Assembly: GCA_030841285.1 (NCBI GenBank)
Contig: JAVECW010000148.1
Location: 1-62,461 of the forward strand
DNA: 62,461 nt
Direction of reading: 5' to 3'
From: Microbacteriaceae bacterium
Lineage (GTDB): Bacteria; Actinomycetota; Actinomycetes; Actinomycetales; Microbacteriaceae
Positions within the stretch are counted from its first letter, which is position 1. Every line of letters starts with the position of its first letter. Shown here one piece after another: positions 46,327 to 55,246 of this stretch. The position numbers were made by a program, and so were the translations under genes. Under the pieces are notes generated by a model that saw only the letters and a list, made by a program, of their open reading frames with translations, searched no databases and was not told the DNA's origin.

Positions 46327-46776
46327 ATGACTGATCCAAACCAACCCCCGTATGACCCGAATTCCGCGCAACCGCAACAGCCGTATCAGGCGGCGCCCAC
46401 TCCATCCGCCCCACTGGCAGCCAATGAAGACAGGCAGTGGGCGATGTGGGCTCACTTCGGCGGGGTCATCGGATTCCTCCCCGCGCTCATCATCTACCTG
46501 GTGTTCAAGGACCGCGGGCGATTGACGAACCAGGAGGCCAAGGAGGCCCTCAACTGGCAGATCACCTTCACCATCGGCTACATCGTCCTGATCATCCTGA
46601 GCGCGATCCTGAACACGGCGCTGTTCGCGACCGGCGTCTGGTTCCTCGCGGTCATCGTCGGCCTGCTCCCGCTGCTGTGGTGGGTCCTCAATGTGATCTT
46701 CTCGATCATGGGTGGTGTGAAAGTGAATGGTGGCGGAAGCTACCGCTACCCATTCGCTGTTCGCCTCATCAAATAG
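46327..46776 (+). CDS. DUF4870 membrane protein (paralogue 1)
   Basis: The protein has 149 residues. A Pro/Gln-rich soluble start (QPQQPYQAAPTPSAPL) is followed by DUF4870: WAMWAHFGGVIGFLPALIIYLVFKDRGRLTNQEAKEALNWQ across the first helix and loop, then two further hydrophobic segments and a C-terminal YRYPFAVRLIK. The family has no set function. A terminator follows. A second, related gene lies directly downstream on the same strand. Confidence 0.9.
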   Translation: MTDPNQPPYDPNSAQPQQPYQAAPTPSAPLAANEDRQWAMWAHFGGVIGFLPALIIYLVFKDRGRLTNQEAKEALNWQITFTIGYIVLIILSAILNTALFATGVWFLAVIVGLLPLLWWVLNVIFSIMGGVKVNGGGSYRYPFAVRLIK

Positions 46777-46813
46777 CGGATCTCAACGAAGCGGTCTCCG
46801 TACGAACGCGAAG

Positions 46814-46848
46814 AAGGGTGCCGGGAGTCAATGCTCCGGGCACCCTTT
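46814..46848 (+). terminator. Rho-independent terminator after the first DUF4870 gene
   Basis: aagggtgccgggag pairs with ctccgggcaccctt (one mismatch) around six bases and is followed by a T-run. It separates the two DUF4870 genes. Confidence 0.85.
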
Positions 46849-46915
46849 CCCGTATGGCGCGGTTGCCCTAGGGTAGTGGCACACCATGCCCGCCGGGCGC
46901 AGTCAAGGAGAGAGC

Positions 46916-47302
46916 ATGTCCGACGCAACACCTCCACCCCCTCCCGCCAACCCGTACCAGGGAAGCGCGCCACTGAGCCCGGCAGACGAGAAGCTCTGGG
47001 CGACGTTGATCCACATCGGGGGCATCTTCTTCGGTTTCCTGCCCGCGCTGATCGGCTACCTCGTCCTCAAGGACAAGGGACCGTTCATCCACATGCACAC
47101 CGCGACGGCGCTGAACTTTCAGATTTCGCTGTACATCTATTCCGCCGCGATCTTCGTCATCACGATCTTCACATTCGGGTTCGGCGCGATCCTCTTCATT
47201 CCGCTCGGAATCGTCGCGCTGATCTTTATGATCATCGCGGCGGTCAAGGCGAACCAGGGCCAGCCGTACGCCTACCCGCTAACGATCAAGTTCGTCAGCT
47301 AG
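46916..47302 (+). CDS. DUF4870 membrane protein (paralogue 2)
   Basis: This 128-residue relative of the preceding protein shares the plan Pro-rich start (TPPPPPANPYQGS), then LIHIGGIFFGFLPALIGYLVLKDKGPFIHMHTATALNFQ and a terminal YAYPLTIKFVS. AAGGAGAG precedes the ATG at 46916. The TAG stop is shared with the stop of convergent hemW through a CTAG. The two paralogues probably arose by an old duplication. Confidence 0.9.
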   Translation: MSDATPPPPPANPYQGSAPLSPADEKLWATLIHIGGIFFGFLPALIGYLVLKDKGPFIHMHTATALNFQISLYIYSAAIFVITIFTFGFGAILFIPLGIVALIFMIIAAVKANQGQPYAYPLTIKFVS

Positions 47303-48528
47303 GACTCCTCAAGCAAACGTCGCACCACGGCGTCGGCGAGCAGCCGCCCTCGCAGGGTCAGGTCGATCGATCCGCGCAGGGCGGCTTTTGCGTCGATGAG
47401 TTCGTCCGCAATCAGCCCGGCGACGGCGCGCCGACCTGACGCGTCCAGCTGGTCGATTGCCAGGCCGTCACGAATGCGCGTGAGCAGCAGCACGCGCTCG
47501 ACCCGTTGGGTCTCCTCGTCGAGCGACTCCCGGCCGGCGGCCGGCGAGAGATCGGCGCCCACGCGGTCCGCATACGCGGCCGGGTGCTTGACGTTCCACC
47601 AGCGCACGCCGCCGACATGACTGTGCGCGCCGGGGCCCACGCCCCACCAGTCGTGGCCCTGCCAGTACGAGAGGTTGTGCCTGGACCGGTGAGCGGCATC
47701 CGTCGCCCAGTTACTCACCTCGTACCAGCCGTAACCCGCGGCCGCAAGGCGCGCATCGGCGAGTTCGTACATGTCGGCCTGGAGGTCCTCGTCCGGTTCA
47801 GCGACGACTCCGGACTTGATCTGGCGAGCGAGCTTGGTACCTGGCTCGACGATGAGCGAATACGCGGAAAGGTGGTCTGGCTCGCAGGCGATAGCTGCGT
47901 CGAGCGATGTCTGCCAGTCGCGCAGCGACTCGCCGGGTGTGCCATAGATCAGGTCGAGGCTGACCTGCAACCCGGCGTCGCGCGCCCACTGCACGACGAG
48001 CGGAACGCGCTCCGGATCGTGCGTGCGCTCGAGCGTGGCCAGCACGTGAGGGACGGCCGACTGCATCCCGAACGAGACGCGCGTGAAGCCTGCCGCCGCG
48101 AGTTCGCTGAGGTATGCGGCATCCACCGAGTCCGGGTTGGCTTCGGTTGTCACCTCTGCGCCTGGTTCGAGGCCCCACGCCTCGCGCACGGAGTCGAGCA
48201 TCCGAATCAGGTCTCCGGATGGGAGCAGGGTCGGCGTGCCCCCACCGAAGAAGACCGTCGACACGCTCCGCGCCGGTAGGCCGGATGCCTCGAGCACGCG
48301 CGCGGCGAACGTCACCTCCGTGCTCGCCTGGCTGGCATAGTCGCTCTGCTTGGCTCCCCGCAGCTCCGTGGCCGTGTACGTGTTGAAGTCGCAGTAGCCG
48401 CACCGCACCCGGCAGAACGGGACGTGCAGGTACACACCGAAGTTGCGCTCGGCTGCACCATCGGTGACCGAGGCGGGGAGGCGACCGTCAGCGGGTGCAG
48501 GGTCGCCGAGGGGTAGAGCGCTGGGCAT
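47299..48528 (-). CDS. hemW: radical SAM heme chaperone HemW
   Basis: This 409-residue radical SAM protein has the cluster motif C-x3-C-x2-C in HVPFCRVRCGYCDFNTYT. The glycine-rich VFFGGGTPTLLP and the EANPDSVDAAYLSELAAAGFTR segment follow. Members of this branch, once called coproporphyrinogen dehydrogenases, insert heme into target proteins. The order lepA-hemW-hrcA is conserved. The ATG at 48528 is followed by a short Ala/Pro-rich N-terminus. Confidence 0.94.
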   Translation of the reverse strand: MPSALPLGDPAPADGRLPASVTDGAAERNFGVYLHVPFCRVRCGYCDFNTYTATELRGAKQSDYASQASTEVTFAARVLEASGLPARSVSTVFFGGGTPTLLPSGDLIRMLDSVREAWGLEPGAEVTTEANPDSVDAAYLSELAAAGFTRVSFGMQSAVPHVLATLERTHDPERVPLVVQWARDAGLQVSLDLIYGTPGESLRDWQTSLDAAIACEPDHLSAYSLIVEPGTKLARQIKSGVVAEPDEDLQADMYELADARLAAAGYGWYEVSNWATDAAHRSRHNLSYWQGHDWWGVGPGAHSHVGGVRWWNVKHPAAYADRVGADLSPAAGRESLDEETQRVERVLLLTRIRDGLAIDQLDASGRRAVAGLIADELIDAKAALRGSIDLTLRGRLLADAVVRRLLEES

Positions 48529-48535
48529 CCGTCTC

Positions 48536-49183
48536 CTACGCCGCCCGCACGGGCAGGAGGGCTCGAAGGTATCGCCGGATGAAGCGCCGCTGCTGGAAGC
48601 GGAGGATGGGCGCCGCTAGGCGGTAGTACCAGGCGCTCGGCCTGGAGAAGGCACGGACGACGAGCCACACCGAGTCGTCGCCGCGATGCTCGACGATGAA
48701 GGCCTCTTCCCCGCTCACGGGGTAGCCCTGCAGCGTCCCGTACGCAAAGCCGACGCGATCCTTGTCGTCGATCACGTAGACAACGCGGAGCGGGGCGGAA
48801 AAGGTGAATGGCCAGACCGGGATCTTGAGCACGGCCGTCATGCCGTCAATGATGTACGGCGTGCCGTCGTCGGCGAAGACGGTCTCGCTGGTCCGGTGCT
48901 CCTGCAACTTGGCCGGGGTGCCGTCCTCATTGAAGATCACGCCCGCGTACTGCACGCCCGTGCCCTCACGCACGTCGGTCACACGGATGCCGCTTCCGCG
49001 CTGCACGCCCCATGACATCAGCGCCTCTGTCGCGATCTGGAACCGCTCTGCTCCGCTGCCCAATCGCGCCACACGCTCAAGGGGGCGGTAGCCGCTCGGC
49101 GGGTAGTAGAGCAGATCGGCCGCCTGCGTGCCGCCGACGGCTCCGTACGTGACGGATTGGTCCGTGAAGGTCGAGCGGCGCAT
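48536..49183 (-). CDS. DUF1990 family protein
   Basis: This 215-residue protein shows the DUF1990 pattern: VTYGAVGGTQAADLLYYPPSGYRPLERV near the N-terminus, RFQIATEALMSWGVQRGSGI, and FSAPLRVVYVIDDKDRVGFAYGTLQGYPVSGEEAF. The family is thought to be a lipid- or hydrophobic-ligand-binding fold of unknown function. It lies between lepA and hemW, seven bases from hemW. Confidence 0.9.
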   Translation of the reverse strand: MRRSTFTDQSVTYGAVGGTQAADLLYYPPSGYRPLERVARLGSGAERFQIATEALMSWGVQRGSGIRVTDVREGTGVQYAGVIFNEDGTPAKLQEHRTSETVFADDGTPYIIDGMTAVLKIPVWPFTFSAPLRVVYVIDDKDRVGFAYGTLQGYPVSGEEAFIVEHRGDDSVWLVVRAFSRPSAWYYRLAAPILRFQQRRFIRRYLRALLPVRAA

Positions 49184-49212
49184 ACGCTGGGTGGTGTCCT
49201 CTCAGAGTGCGC

Positions 49213-49491
49213 CTACGACTGACGCGACAGTTCAGGGTCGAGCGCGGCGAGGCGCTCCCATGGGTCTAAAGATGTCTGATCAGGATACTCGGCACTCGCA
49301 GGATGCCCGGCATTCGGCTCAAGCCCCGCCCCGGGTAGAAACCGCCGCACTGTGCGAACCAGAGCGGAGACGAGGGCGATCAGCGCACCGACTGCGAATG
49401 GCAGCGACGTGAGGACGAGAGCGAAGGCGATCGGGACAAGAACCGGAAGGCTCCAGAGAAACAATGTGGTGAAGAACCCGGTGTTGCCCAT
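49213..49491 (-). CDS. hypothetical small membrane protein
   Basis: The protein has 92 residues. Two hydrophobic helices fill the first half (FFTTLFLWSLPVLVPIAFALVL and LPFAVGALIALVSALV), followed by a charged, Pro/Asp/Glu-rich tail (PDQTSLDPWERLAALDPEL). I do not recognise it. The ATG start is near lepA's end and the gene is compact between lepA and DUF1990. Confidence 0.6.
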   Translation of the reverse strand: MGNTGFFTTLFLWSLPVLVPIAFALVLTSLPFAVGALIALVSALVRTVRRFLPGAGLEPNAGHPASAEYPDQTSLDPWERLAALDPELSRQS

Positions 49492-49519
49492 GCGCCAGAG
49501 TCTAGGGCCAGAGGATGGC

Positions 49520-51364
49520 TTACTTCTTCTTTTCGGTGTCGCCAGAGAGCGCGGCGATGAACGCCTCCTGCGGCACCTCCACGCGACCCACCATCTTCAT
49601 GCGCTTCTTGCCTTCCTTCTGCTTCTCGAGCAGCTTGCGCTTTCGGGTGATGTCACCGCCGTAGCACTTCGCCAACACGTCCTTGCGCATCGCGCGGATG
49701 CTCTCACGAGCGATGATGCGCGCACCGATCGCGGCCTGGATGGGCACCTCGAACTGCTGGCGCGGGATGAGCTCGCGCAGGCGACCGGTCATGAGCACGC
49801 CGTATGCGTACGCCTTCTCACGGTGCACGATCGCGCTGAAGGCATCGACTTGCTCGCCCTGCAACAGGATGTCGACCTTGACCAGGTCGGCCTCCTGCTC
49901 GCCGAACGGCTCGTAGTCGAGCGACGCGTACCCGGCCGTGCGGCTCTTGAGGTTGTCGAAGAAGTCGAACACGATCTCGCCGAGCGGCATGGTGTAGCGG
50001 ATCTCGACCCGGTCCTCGCCCAGGTACTCCATGCCGAGGAGCGTTCCGCGCCGGCCCTGGCAGAGTTCCATGATCACGCCGACGTAGTCCTTGGGCGCGA
50101 GGATCGCGGCCTTGACCACGGGTTCCTCGACCTTGGCGATCTTGCCGTCCGGGAACTCGCTCGGGTTGGTCACCCTGACGGTCTTCTTGTCCTCGGTCGT
50201 AACCTCGTAGATGACGGATGGCGCCGTCGTGATGAGATCGAGTCCGAACTCGCGCTCGAGCCGCTCGGTGATGATCTCGAGGTGGAGCAGTCCGAGGAAG
50301 CCACAGCGGAAACCGAAGCCGAGAGCGACGGATGTCTCCGGCTCGTACACGAGCGACGCATCCGAAAGCTTGAGCTTGTCGAGCGCCTCACGCAGCTCCG
50401 GGTAGTCGCTGCCGTCAATGGGGTACAGCCCGGAGAAGACCATGGGCTTGGGCTCGGTGTACCCGGGCAGGGCTTCGGTGGCCGGCTTCGACGCGGTCGT
50501 CACGGTGTCGCCGACCTTCGACTGGCGCACATCCTTCACGCCCGTGATCAGGTAGCCGACCTCGCCGACGCCGAGCCCCTTGCTCGGGGTCGGCTCGGGC
50601 GAGCTCACGCCGATCTCGAGGATCTCGTGCGTCGCGCGGGTCGACATCATCTGGATGCGCTCGCGCGGGGCGAGGTGCCCGTCGATCATTCGTACGTAGG
50701 TCACGACACCGCGGTAGCTGTCGTAAACGGAGTCGAAGATCATTGCGCGCGCAGGTGCATCCGCTCGCCCGACGGGTGCAGGGATGAGCTCGACGACGCG
50801 ATCGAGCAACTCCTGCACGCCGACGCCCGTCTTGCCTGACACGCGCAGGACGTCCTCCGGCTTGCCGCCGATGAGCGACGCCAGTTCCCTCGCGTACTTG
50901 TCCGGATCGGCGGCGGGCAGGTCGATCTTGTTGAGCACCGGAATGACCGTGAGGTCGTTCTCGAGCGCGAGATAAAGGTTCGCGAGGGTCTGCGCTTCGA
51001 TACCCTGCGCGGCATCCACGAGCAGGATCGCACCCTCGCACGCGGCGAGCGATCGGCTCACCTCGTAGGTGAAGTCGACGTGGCCAGGGGTGTCGATCAT
51101 GTTGAGCGCGAACGTGTCGCTCCCCAGTTGCCAGGGCATGCGCACGGCCTGGCTCTTGATCGTGATACCGCGCTCGCGCTCGATGTCCATGCGGTCGAGG
51201 TATTGCGCACGCATGTCACGGTCGCTGACCACGCCGGTGATCTGCAACATGCGGTCGGCCAGCGTGGACTTGCCATGGTCGATGTGAGCGATGATGCAGA
51301 AGTTGCGGATGGAGGCTGGGTCGGTCGATGCCGGCTCGAGGGCCTTCAGTGCGCGCGGGGACAT
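49520..51364 (-). CDS. lepA: elongation factor 4 (LepA)
   Basis: This 614-residue ribosomal GTPase promotes back-translocation or assembly. The GTP site has [47 protein letters not shown] and the guanine motif VLNKIDLP. LepA's distinct C-terminal domain ends with Lys-rich [22 protein letters not shown] and terminal KKK. It starts the lepA-hemW-hrcA string. Confidence 0.97.
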   Translation of the reverse strand: MSPRALKALEPASTDPASIRNFCIIAHIDHGKSTLADRMLQITGVVSDRDMRAQYLDRMDIERERGITIKSQAVRMPWQLGSDTFALNMIDTPGHVDFTYEVSRSLAACEGAILLVDAAQGIEAQTLANLYLALENDLTVIPVLNKIDLPAADPDKYARELASLIGGKPEDVLRVSGKTGVGVQELLDRVVELIPAPVGRADAPARAMIFDSVYDSYRGVVTYVRMIDGHLAPRERIQMMSTRATHEILEIGVSSPEPTPSKGLGVGEVGYLITGVKDVRQSKVGDTVTTASKPATEALPGYTEPKPMVFSGLYPIDGSDYPELREALDKLKLSDASLVYEPETSVALGFGFRCGFLGLLHLEIITERLEREFGLDLITTAPSVIYEVTTEDKKTVRVTNPSEFPDGKIAKVEEPVVKAAILAPKDYVGVIMELCQGRRGTLLGMEYLGEDRVEIRYTMPLGEIVFDFFDNLKSRTAGYASLDYEPFGEQEADLVKVDILLQGEQVDAFSAIVHREKAYAYGVLMTGRLRELIPRQQFEVPIQAAIGARIIARESIRAMRKDVLAKCYGGDITRKRKLLEKQKEGKKRMKMVGRVEVPQEAFIAALSGDTEKKK

Positions 51365-51389
51365 TTGTGCAATTGTTCCATAACCGCGG

Positions 51390-52538
51390 TCACTCCCGCG
51401 CAGGGGCCGGCAGGCGCGTGATTCCCTCCAACAACTGCTGCCGGTTGGCGGCGGCGCACAGGCGGATCCAGCCCTCGCCCGTGCGGCCGAAAGCGCTGCC
51501 AGGAGCCACCGCTACGTGCTGGTCGAGCAGGAACCGCTCTGCCCATGCGGCGACGTCGCCGCCGCTGGCGTGGGAGACATCCACCCACAGGTAGAACGCG
51601 CCGCTCGGAACCAGGTAGCGGAAGCCGCGCTCGTCGAGCACGGCACCTGCCGCCTCGACATTGCCGCGGTAGTGCTCCGACGCCGCCGCAACCGCATCCT
51701 GCGGACCCTCGACGGCCGCGATCGCCGCGTACTGCGCCGGCGTGCTGACACAACTGATCGCCGCTTCCTGGACGCGCCGCATGACATCGGTCAGGCCGGG
51801 CGGGGTCACCAGGTAACCCACCCTGACGCCCGTCATGGCATAGGTCTTCGAGAGCGAGAACACGCTCAGCACTCGGTCGTCCTCGTCCAGGCTCGCGACG
51901 CTCACATGTTCGGTTCCGTAGACGAATCGCTCGTACACCTCATCGCTGATCACCCACAGGTCGTGGCGTCTGGCGAAAGCGAGCAACTCGCGCAGCACGC
52001 CCTCCGGAAAGACCACGCCGAGCGGATTCGAGGGCGAATTGACGATGATCGCGCGCGTCGACGGCGTCACCAGTCGCTCCAGCTCATCGAAGTCGGGCAG
52101 GAAGCCGTTCTCGACGCGCAGCCGGTACGCGACGGGATCCGCCTGCAGCATCCTGGCGTTCATCGTGAACGTCGTGTATCCGGGGTCTGGCACGAGCACT
52201 GCGTCATCGGCATCCAGCACGAGGCCCATCGCCTGGTGCAACGCCTGCGTCGCACCGACCGTCACCCAGACCTGCTCGAGCTCGACCGTGAGTCCATTTC
52301 GCTCGGCGAGCGAGCGCACCAGAGCGCTGCGCAAGGCGCGGATGCCGCCGTTCGGCGCGTAGTTGGTTTCATCCGCGTCCCAGGCAGCCTTCGCTGCGGC
52401 TGCGATATGTGGGGCGACGGCCACATCCGGCTCCCCGACGGCAAGCATGATGACCCCCGTCAGGTCGCTCGCAAGTTCGTGGATTCGCCGGATTCCCGAC
52501 GCGGGAACGGACGCAATGTGCGGGGCGAGTGCTGGCAT
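51390..52538 (-). CDS. PLP-dependent class I/II aminotransferase
   Basis: This 382-residue fold-type I enzyme has substrate contact [14 protein letters not shown], the PLP-ring residues in [13 protein letters not shown], the Schiff-base Lys231 in [17 protein letters not shown], and the C-terminal Arg in [16 protein letters not shown]. It resembles aspartate/aromatic-type aminotransferases, but the amino acid substrate is not evident. It is divergent from the epimerase-type gene at 52621. Confidence 0.92.
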   Translation of the reverse strand: MPALAPHIASVPASGIRRIHELASDLTGVIMLAVGEPDVAVAPHIAAAAKAAWDADETNYAPNGGIRALRSALVRSLAERNGLTVELEQVWVTVGATQALHQAMGLVLDADDAVLVPDPGYTTFTMNARMLQADPVAYRLRVENGFLPDFDELERLVTPSTRAIIVNSPSNPLGVVFPEGVLRELLAFARRHDLWVISDEVYERFVYGTEHVSVASLDEDDRVLSVFSLSKTYAMTGVRVGYLVTPPGLTDVMRRVQEAAISCVSTPAQYAAIAAVEGPQDAVAAASEHYRGNVEAAGAVLDERGFRYLVPSGAFYLWVDVSHASGGDVAAWAERFLLDQHVAVAPGSAFGRTGEGWIRLCAAANRQQLLEGITRLPAPARE

Positions 52539-52620
52539 CCTCCAACGCTACCGGGCGCTCGTGACACGCCCGATGCACGCGCCAGGGAATGCGAGGGCGC
52601 CCCGCTGAGTTTCTGAAGCC

Positions 52621-53493
52621 ATGAGCATTCTCCTGACCGGCGCGACCGGTTTCATCGGATCATCCGTCCTCAAGCACCTCCTCAGCGAGGGCCACACCGT
52701 TACCGCCCTCGTGCGTGACGATGCCAAGGCGCGCATCGTCGCGGCAGCGGGTGCGACCCCACTCGTCGGAGACGCGCTGGATGCCGAGCTCGTCACGCGC
52801 GCGGCCCGCGAGAGCGAGGGCGTCATCCACACCGCAGACCTCGGACCTGACGACGACGCCTTCGTGACCGCGGTGTTCAAGGGACTCGCGGACAGCGGGA
52901 AGGCATACGTTCACACCGGCGGGATCTGGACCTATGGCGACAACAGCGCCATCACGGAGGATTCTGCCGGCATTGCTGCGGGGTTGACCGGATGGCGACT
53001 GCCGATCGAGGAGCGCGTGCGCAAGGCAACGGGCATCCGCACCGTCCTGGTCCAGCCGGGGATCGTCTACGGTTACGGGCGTGGACTGCCGAACCTGGTC
53101 GTCAACGCCCCCCGCGACGCCGATGGCGCGCTCCAGCTGATGGGTGACGGTGACCAGCACTGGGCGACTGTGCACGTTGACGATCTCGCGGCGCTCTACG
53201 TTCTCGCATACGAGAACGCGGCAGCCGGGAGTGTCTATGCTGGCGCGAGCGGCCAGAACCCGACGGTGCGCGAAATGGGCGAGGCCGCGGCGAAGGCCGC
53301 CAGCATCGCGAGTGGAGTCGTTCCCGAGACGGTCGCGGCGACGCGCGCACGCTTGGGCGATGCCTTCGCGGATGCGCTGATCCTGAACCAGAAGGCGACG
53401 GGTTCGCGTGCAAAGATCGACCTCGGTTGGGAGCCGAACAGGCCTTCCCTCGTCGAGGAGCTGGCGACGGGATCCTACGCCCCCCGATCCTGA
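52621..53493 (+). CDS. NAD(P)-binding epimerase/dehydratase-family protein
   Basis: This 290-residue extended SDR has the N-terminal LLTGATGFIGSSVLKHLL cofactor loop, LVGDALDAELVTRAARESEGVIHTA, and a later VQPGIVYGYGRGLPNLV region. The classical Tyr-x3-Lys is not clearly present, as in atypical SDRs. Function unknown; a similar but separate gene occurs at 58498. It is divergent from the aminotransferase gene. Confidence 0.88.
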   Translation: MSILLTGATGFIGSSVLKHLLSEGHTVTALVRDDAKARIVAAAGATPLVGDALDAELVTRAARESEGVIHTADLGPDDDAFVTAVFKGLADSGKAYVHTGGIWTYGDNSAITEDSAGIAAGLTGWRLPIEERVRKATGIRTVLVQPGIVYGYGRGLPNLVVNAPRDADGALQLMGDGDQHWATVHVDDLAALYVLAYENAAAGSVYAGASGQNPTVREMGEAAAKAASIASGVVPETVAATRARLGDAFADALILNQKATGSRAKIDLGWEPNRPSLVEELATGSYAPRS

Positions 53494-53508
53494 GCGGTCG
53501 CCCGTAAA

Positions 53509-53538
53509 TTGCCCGGGAGCTCAGTGAACTGGTAATGT
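53509..53538 (+). promoter_or_regulatory. putative rpsT promoter
   Basis: TTGCCC and TAATGT are separated by 18 bases. The following ~100-base leader contains the near-palindrome gtgtggatgaaatccgcac, which could form a short hairpin ahead of the S20 gene. Confidence 0.4.
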
Positions 53539-53648
53539 GGCCTGTTGGCTTGCGTGTGGATGAAATCCGCACGATCTTGCCGCAAGGCGCCCTCTCTCGC
53601 TGAGCGGCACATCCGAAACTCACATCGAACGAAAGACGTATCCAACTC

Positions 53649-53909
53649 GTGGCAAACATCAAGTCGCAGATCAAGCGCATTGGCACCAACAAGAAGGCTC
53701 AGGAGCGCAACAAGGCGGTCAAGAGCGAGGTCAAGACCGCCGTTCGCGCGACGCGTGAGGCGATCGTCTCCGGCGACAAGGACAAGGCTGTCGCGGCTCT
53801 CAAGGTTGCGAGCAAGAAGCTCGACAAGGCCGCCAGCAAGGGCGTTCTGCACAAGAACCAGGCAGCAAACCGCAAGTCGGCTATCGCCAAGAAGGTTGCG
53901 AGCCTGTAG
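53649..53909 (+). CDS. rpsT: 30S ribosomal protein S20
   Basis: This is an 86-residue Lys/Ala-rich protein ([21 protein letters not shown], then [22 protein letters not shown]), the standard S20 length. It binds 16S rRNA helix 9 and helix 44. It starts with GTG and has only a weak ribosome site, which fits autoregulation known for S20 in other bacteria; nothing here proves it. It is convergent with holA. Confidence 0.97.
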   Translation: MANIKSQIKRIGTNKKAQERNKAVKSEVKTAVRATREAIVSGDKDKAVAALKVASKKLDKAASKGVLHKNQAANRKSAIAKKVASL

Positions 53910-54017
53910 TTCCGGTTTCGACGCGCGCGGCGCTTCGCGACGCGCTCCTCATCGGCACAACGCGTGGTGCTCAGCGTCGCGTGACTCGACCAGCACCAAC
54001 TTCAGTTACACAGCAGC

Positions 54018-54047
54018 AAAAGACCCCCGTCATCGACGGGGGTCTTT
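54018..54047. terminator. bidirectional terminator between rpsT and holA
   Basis: aaaagacccccgt pairs with acgggggtctttt around a 4-base loop. A-run and T-run flank both sides, so it can stop transcription from both rpsT and holA. Confidence 0.93.
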
Positions 54048-54101
54048 TGTGTTGTGCGATTGTGATGATTGAGTAGCACGATCGCCTTCGCGCCGCGCTA
54101 C

Positions 54102-55130
54102 TCAACCAACACCGCGGGCGGAGACGATGCGCACCAGGCGCTCGAGGGAGTAGACCGGATCCCGCCCCGCTCCCTTGACCGCGGCATCCGTCTCGGCGAG
54201 AACCTCGATGCAGCGACCGAGTCCATCCTCGGTCCAGCCCTGGAGGTCACGGCGAGCACGGTCGACCTGCCACGGCGCGAGGCCGAACTGCTGGGCAAGC
54301 TGGCCCGATCCGCCGCGCGCTCCGGAGATTTTCGCCATCGTGCGAACCTTGCTCGCGAAGGCGGCAACCATCGGCACCGGGTCCGCACCGGAGGCCAGCG
54401 CGTGACGCAGCGTCACAAGCGCCTCGCCGTATCTGCCGGCGATCGCAGCGTCGGCGACGCGGAAGGCATTGGCCTCGACGCGTCCGCCGTAGTAACGATC
54501 GACCGTTGCTTCGGTGATCTCCGCGCTCGTATCGGCAATCAATTGCTGGCAGGCGGCCGCGAGTTCGGCGAGGTCGTCAGTGAACGCCGAGGTGATCGCG
54601 CGCAGCGCGCCGGTCGAGATCCGCTTCTGCGCGAGCGCGAACTCCGCCTGCGCGAACTCGTACTTCTCGGCATCCTTCTTGAGCTCGGCGCACACGATCT
54701 CGATCCCGCCGCCCATCCCACCGCGGATCGCATCGAGCAGCTTCTTGCCGCGCGCTCCCCCGCCGTGGCGCAGCACGAGGTACGTGCCCTCCGCCGGGGT
54801 CGCGAGATAGTCGAGCGTCTCGGTGAGGAACGCGTCCGTGCACTTCTCGACCCCGTCAACCCGGATCAGGCGCGGCTCGCCGAAGAGCGATGGGCTCGCC
54901 AGCGTGAGAAGCTCCCCCGGTGCATAGTCGCTCGCGGAGATGTCGCTGATCTCGAGGCTCGGATCCTCCGCCTTGAGCTGGTCGCGGATCGCGCGGATTG
55001 CGCGGTCCGCCAGGAACGTCTCGGTTCCGGAGACGAGGACGACGGGCGCCGCGCGCGCCGCATTCCACGACAACTGGGGAATTGCAACCGCGCTTTTCGC
55101 GCGCGTCGCGGTCGTGCTGCGTGCAGCCAA
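54102..55130 (-). CDS. holA: DNA polymerase III subunit delta
   Basis: This 342-residue clamp-loader subunit opens the beta clamp. The pattern fits HolA: APVVLVSGTETFLADRAIRAIRDQL, then ASDYAPGELLTLASPSLFGEPRLIRVDGVEK, and FGLAPWQVDRARRDLQGWTEDGL near the C-terminus. The start is TTG, five bases after AGGAG. It is downstream of comEC on the same strand; comEA-comEC-holA-rpsT is a common order. Confidence 0.94.
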   Translation of the reverse strand: MAARSTTATRAKSAVAIPQLSWNAARAAPVVLVSGTETFLADRAIRAIRDQLKAEDPSLEISDISASDYAPGELLTLASPSLFGEPRLIRVDGVEKCTDAFLTETLDYLATPAEGTYLVLRHGGGARGKKLLDAIRGGMGGGIEIVCAELKKDAEKYEFAQAEFALAQKRISTGALRAITSAFTDDLAELAAACQQLIADTSAEITEATVDRYYGGRVEANAFRVADAAIAGRYGEALVTLRHALASGADPVPMVAAFASKVRTMAKISGARGGSGQLAQQFGLAPWQVDRARRDLQGWTEDGLGRCIEVLAETDAAVKGAGRDPVYSLERLVRIVSARGVG

Positions 55131-55171
55131 CGGCTCTCCTTTTCTCTGCTTCCACCCTAGCCGCGGGGTCT

Positions 55172-55246
55172 GTCACTCATGCGCGGCGGGGACCCGTCAC
55201 TCACGCACGTCGGGCGGTACCTCTCACTCACGCACGGCGGGCGGCG
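55172..55246. repeat. three diverged 24-27-base repeats at the end of comEC
   Basis: Units begin (g/c)tcactcacgc and continue with gcgggcgg-like sequence at 55172, 55196 and 55223. The third overlaps the comEC stop codon. They fill the comEC-holA gap. Confidence 0.75.

Noticed and set aside
55172-55246. Possible CRISPR array at the end of comEC
   Set aside because: Only three diverged units, with no spacers and no cas genes nearby.
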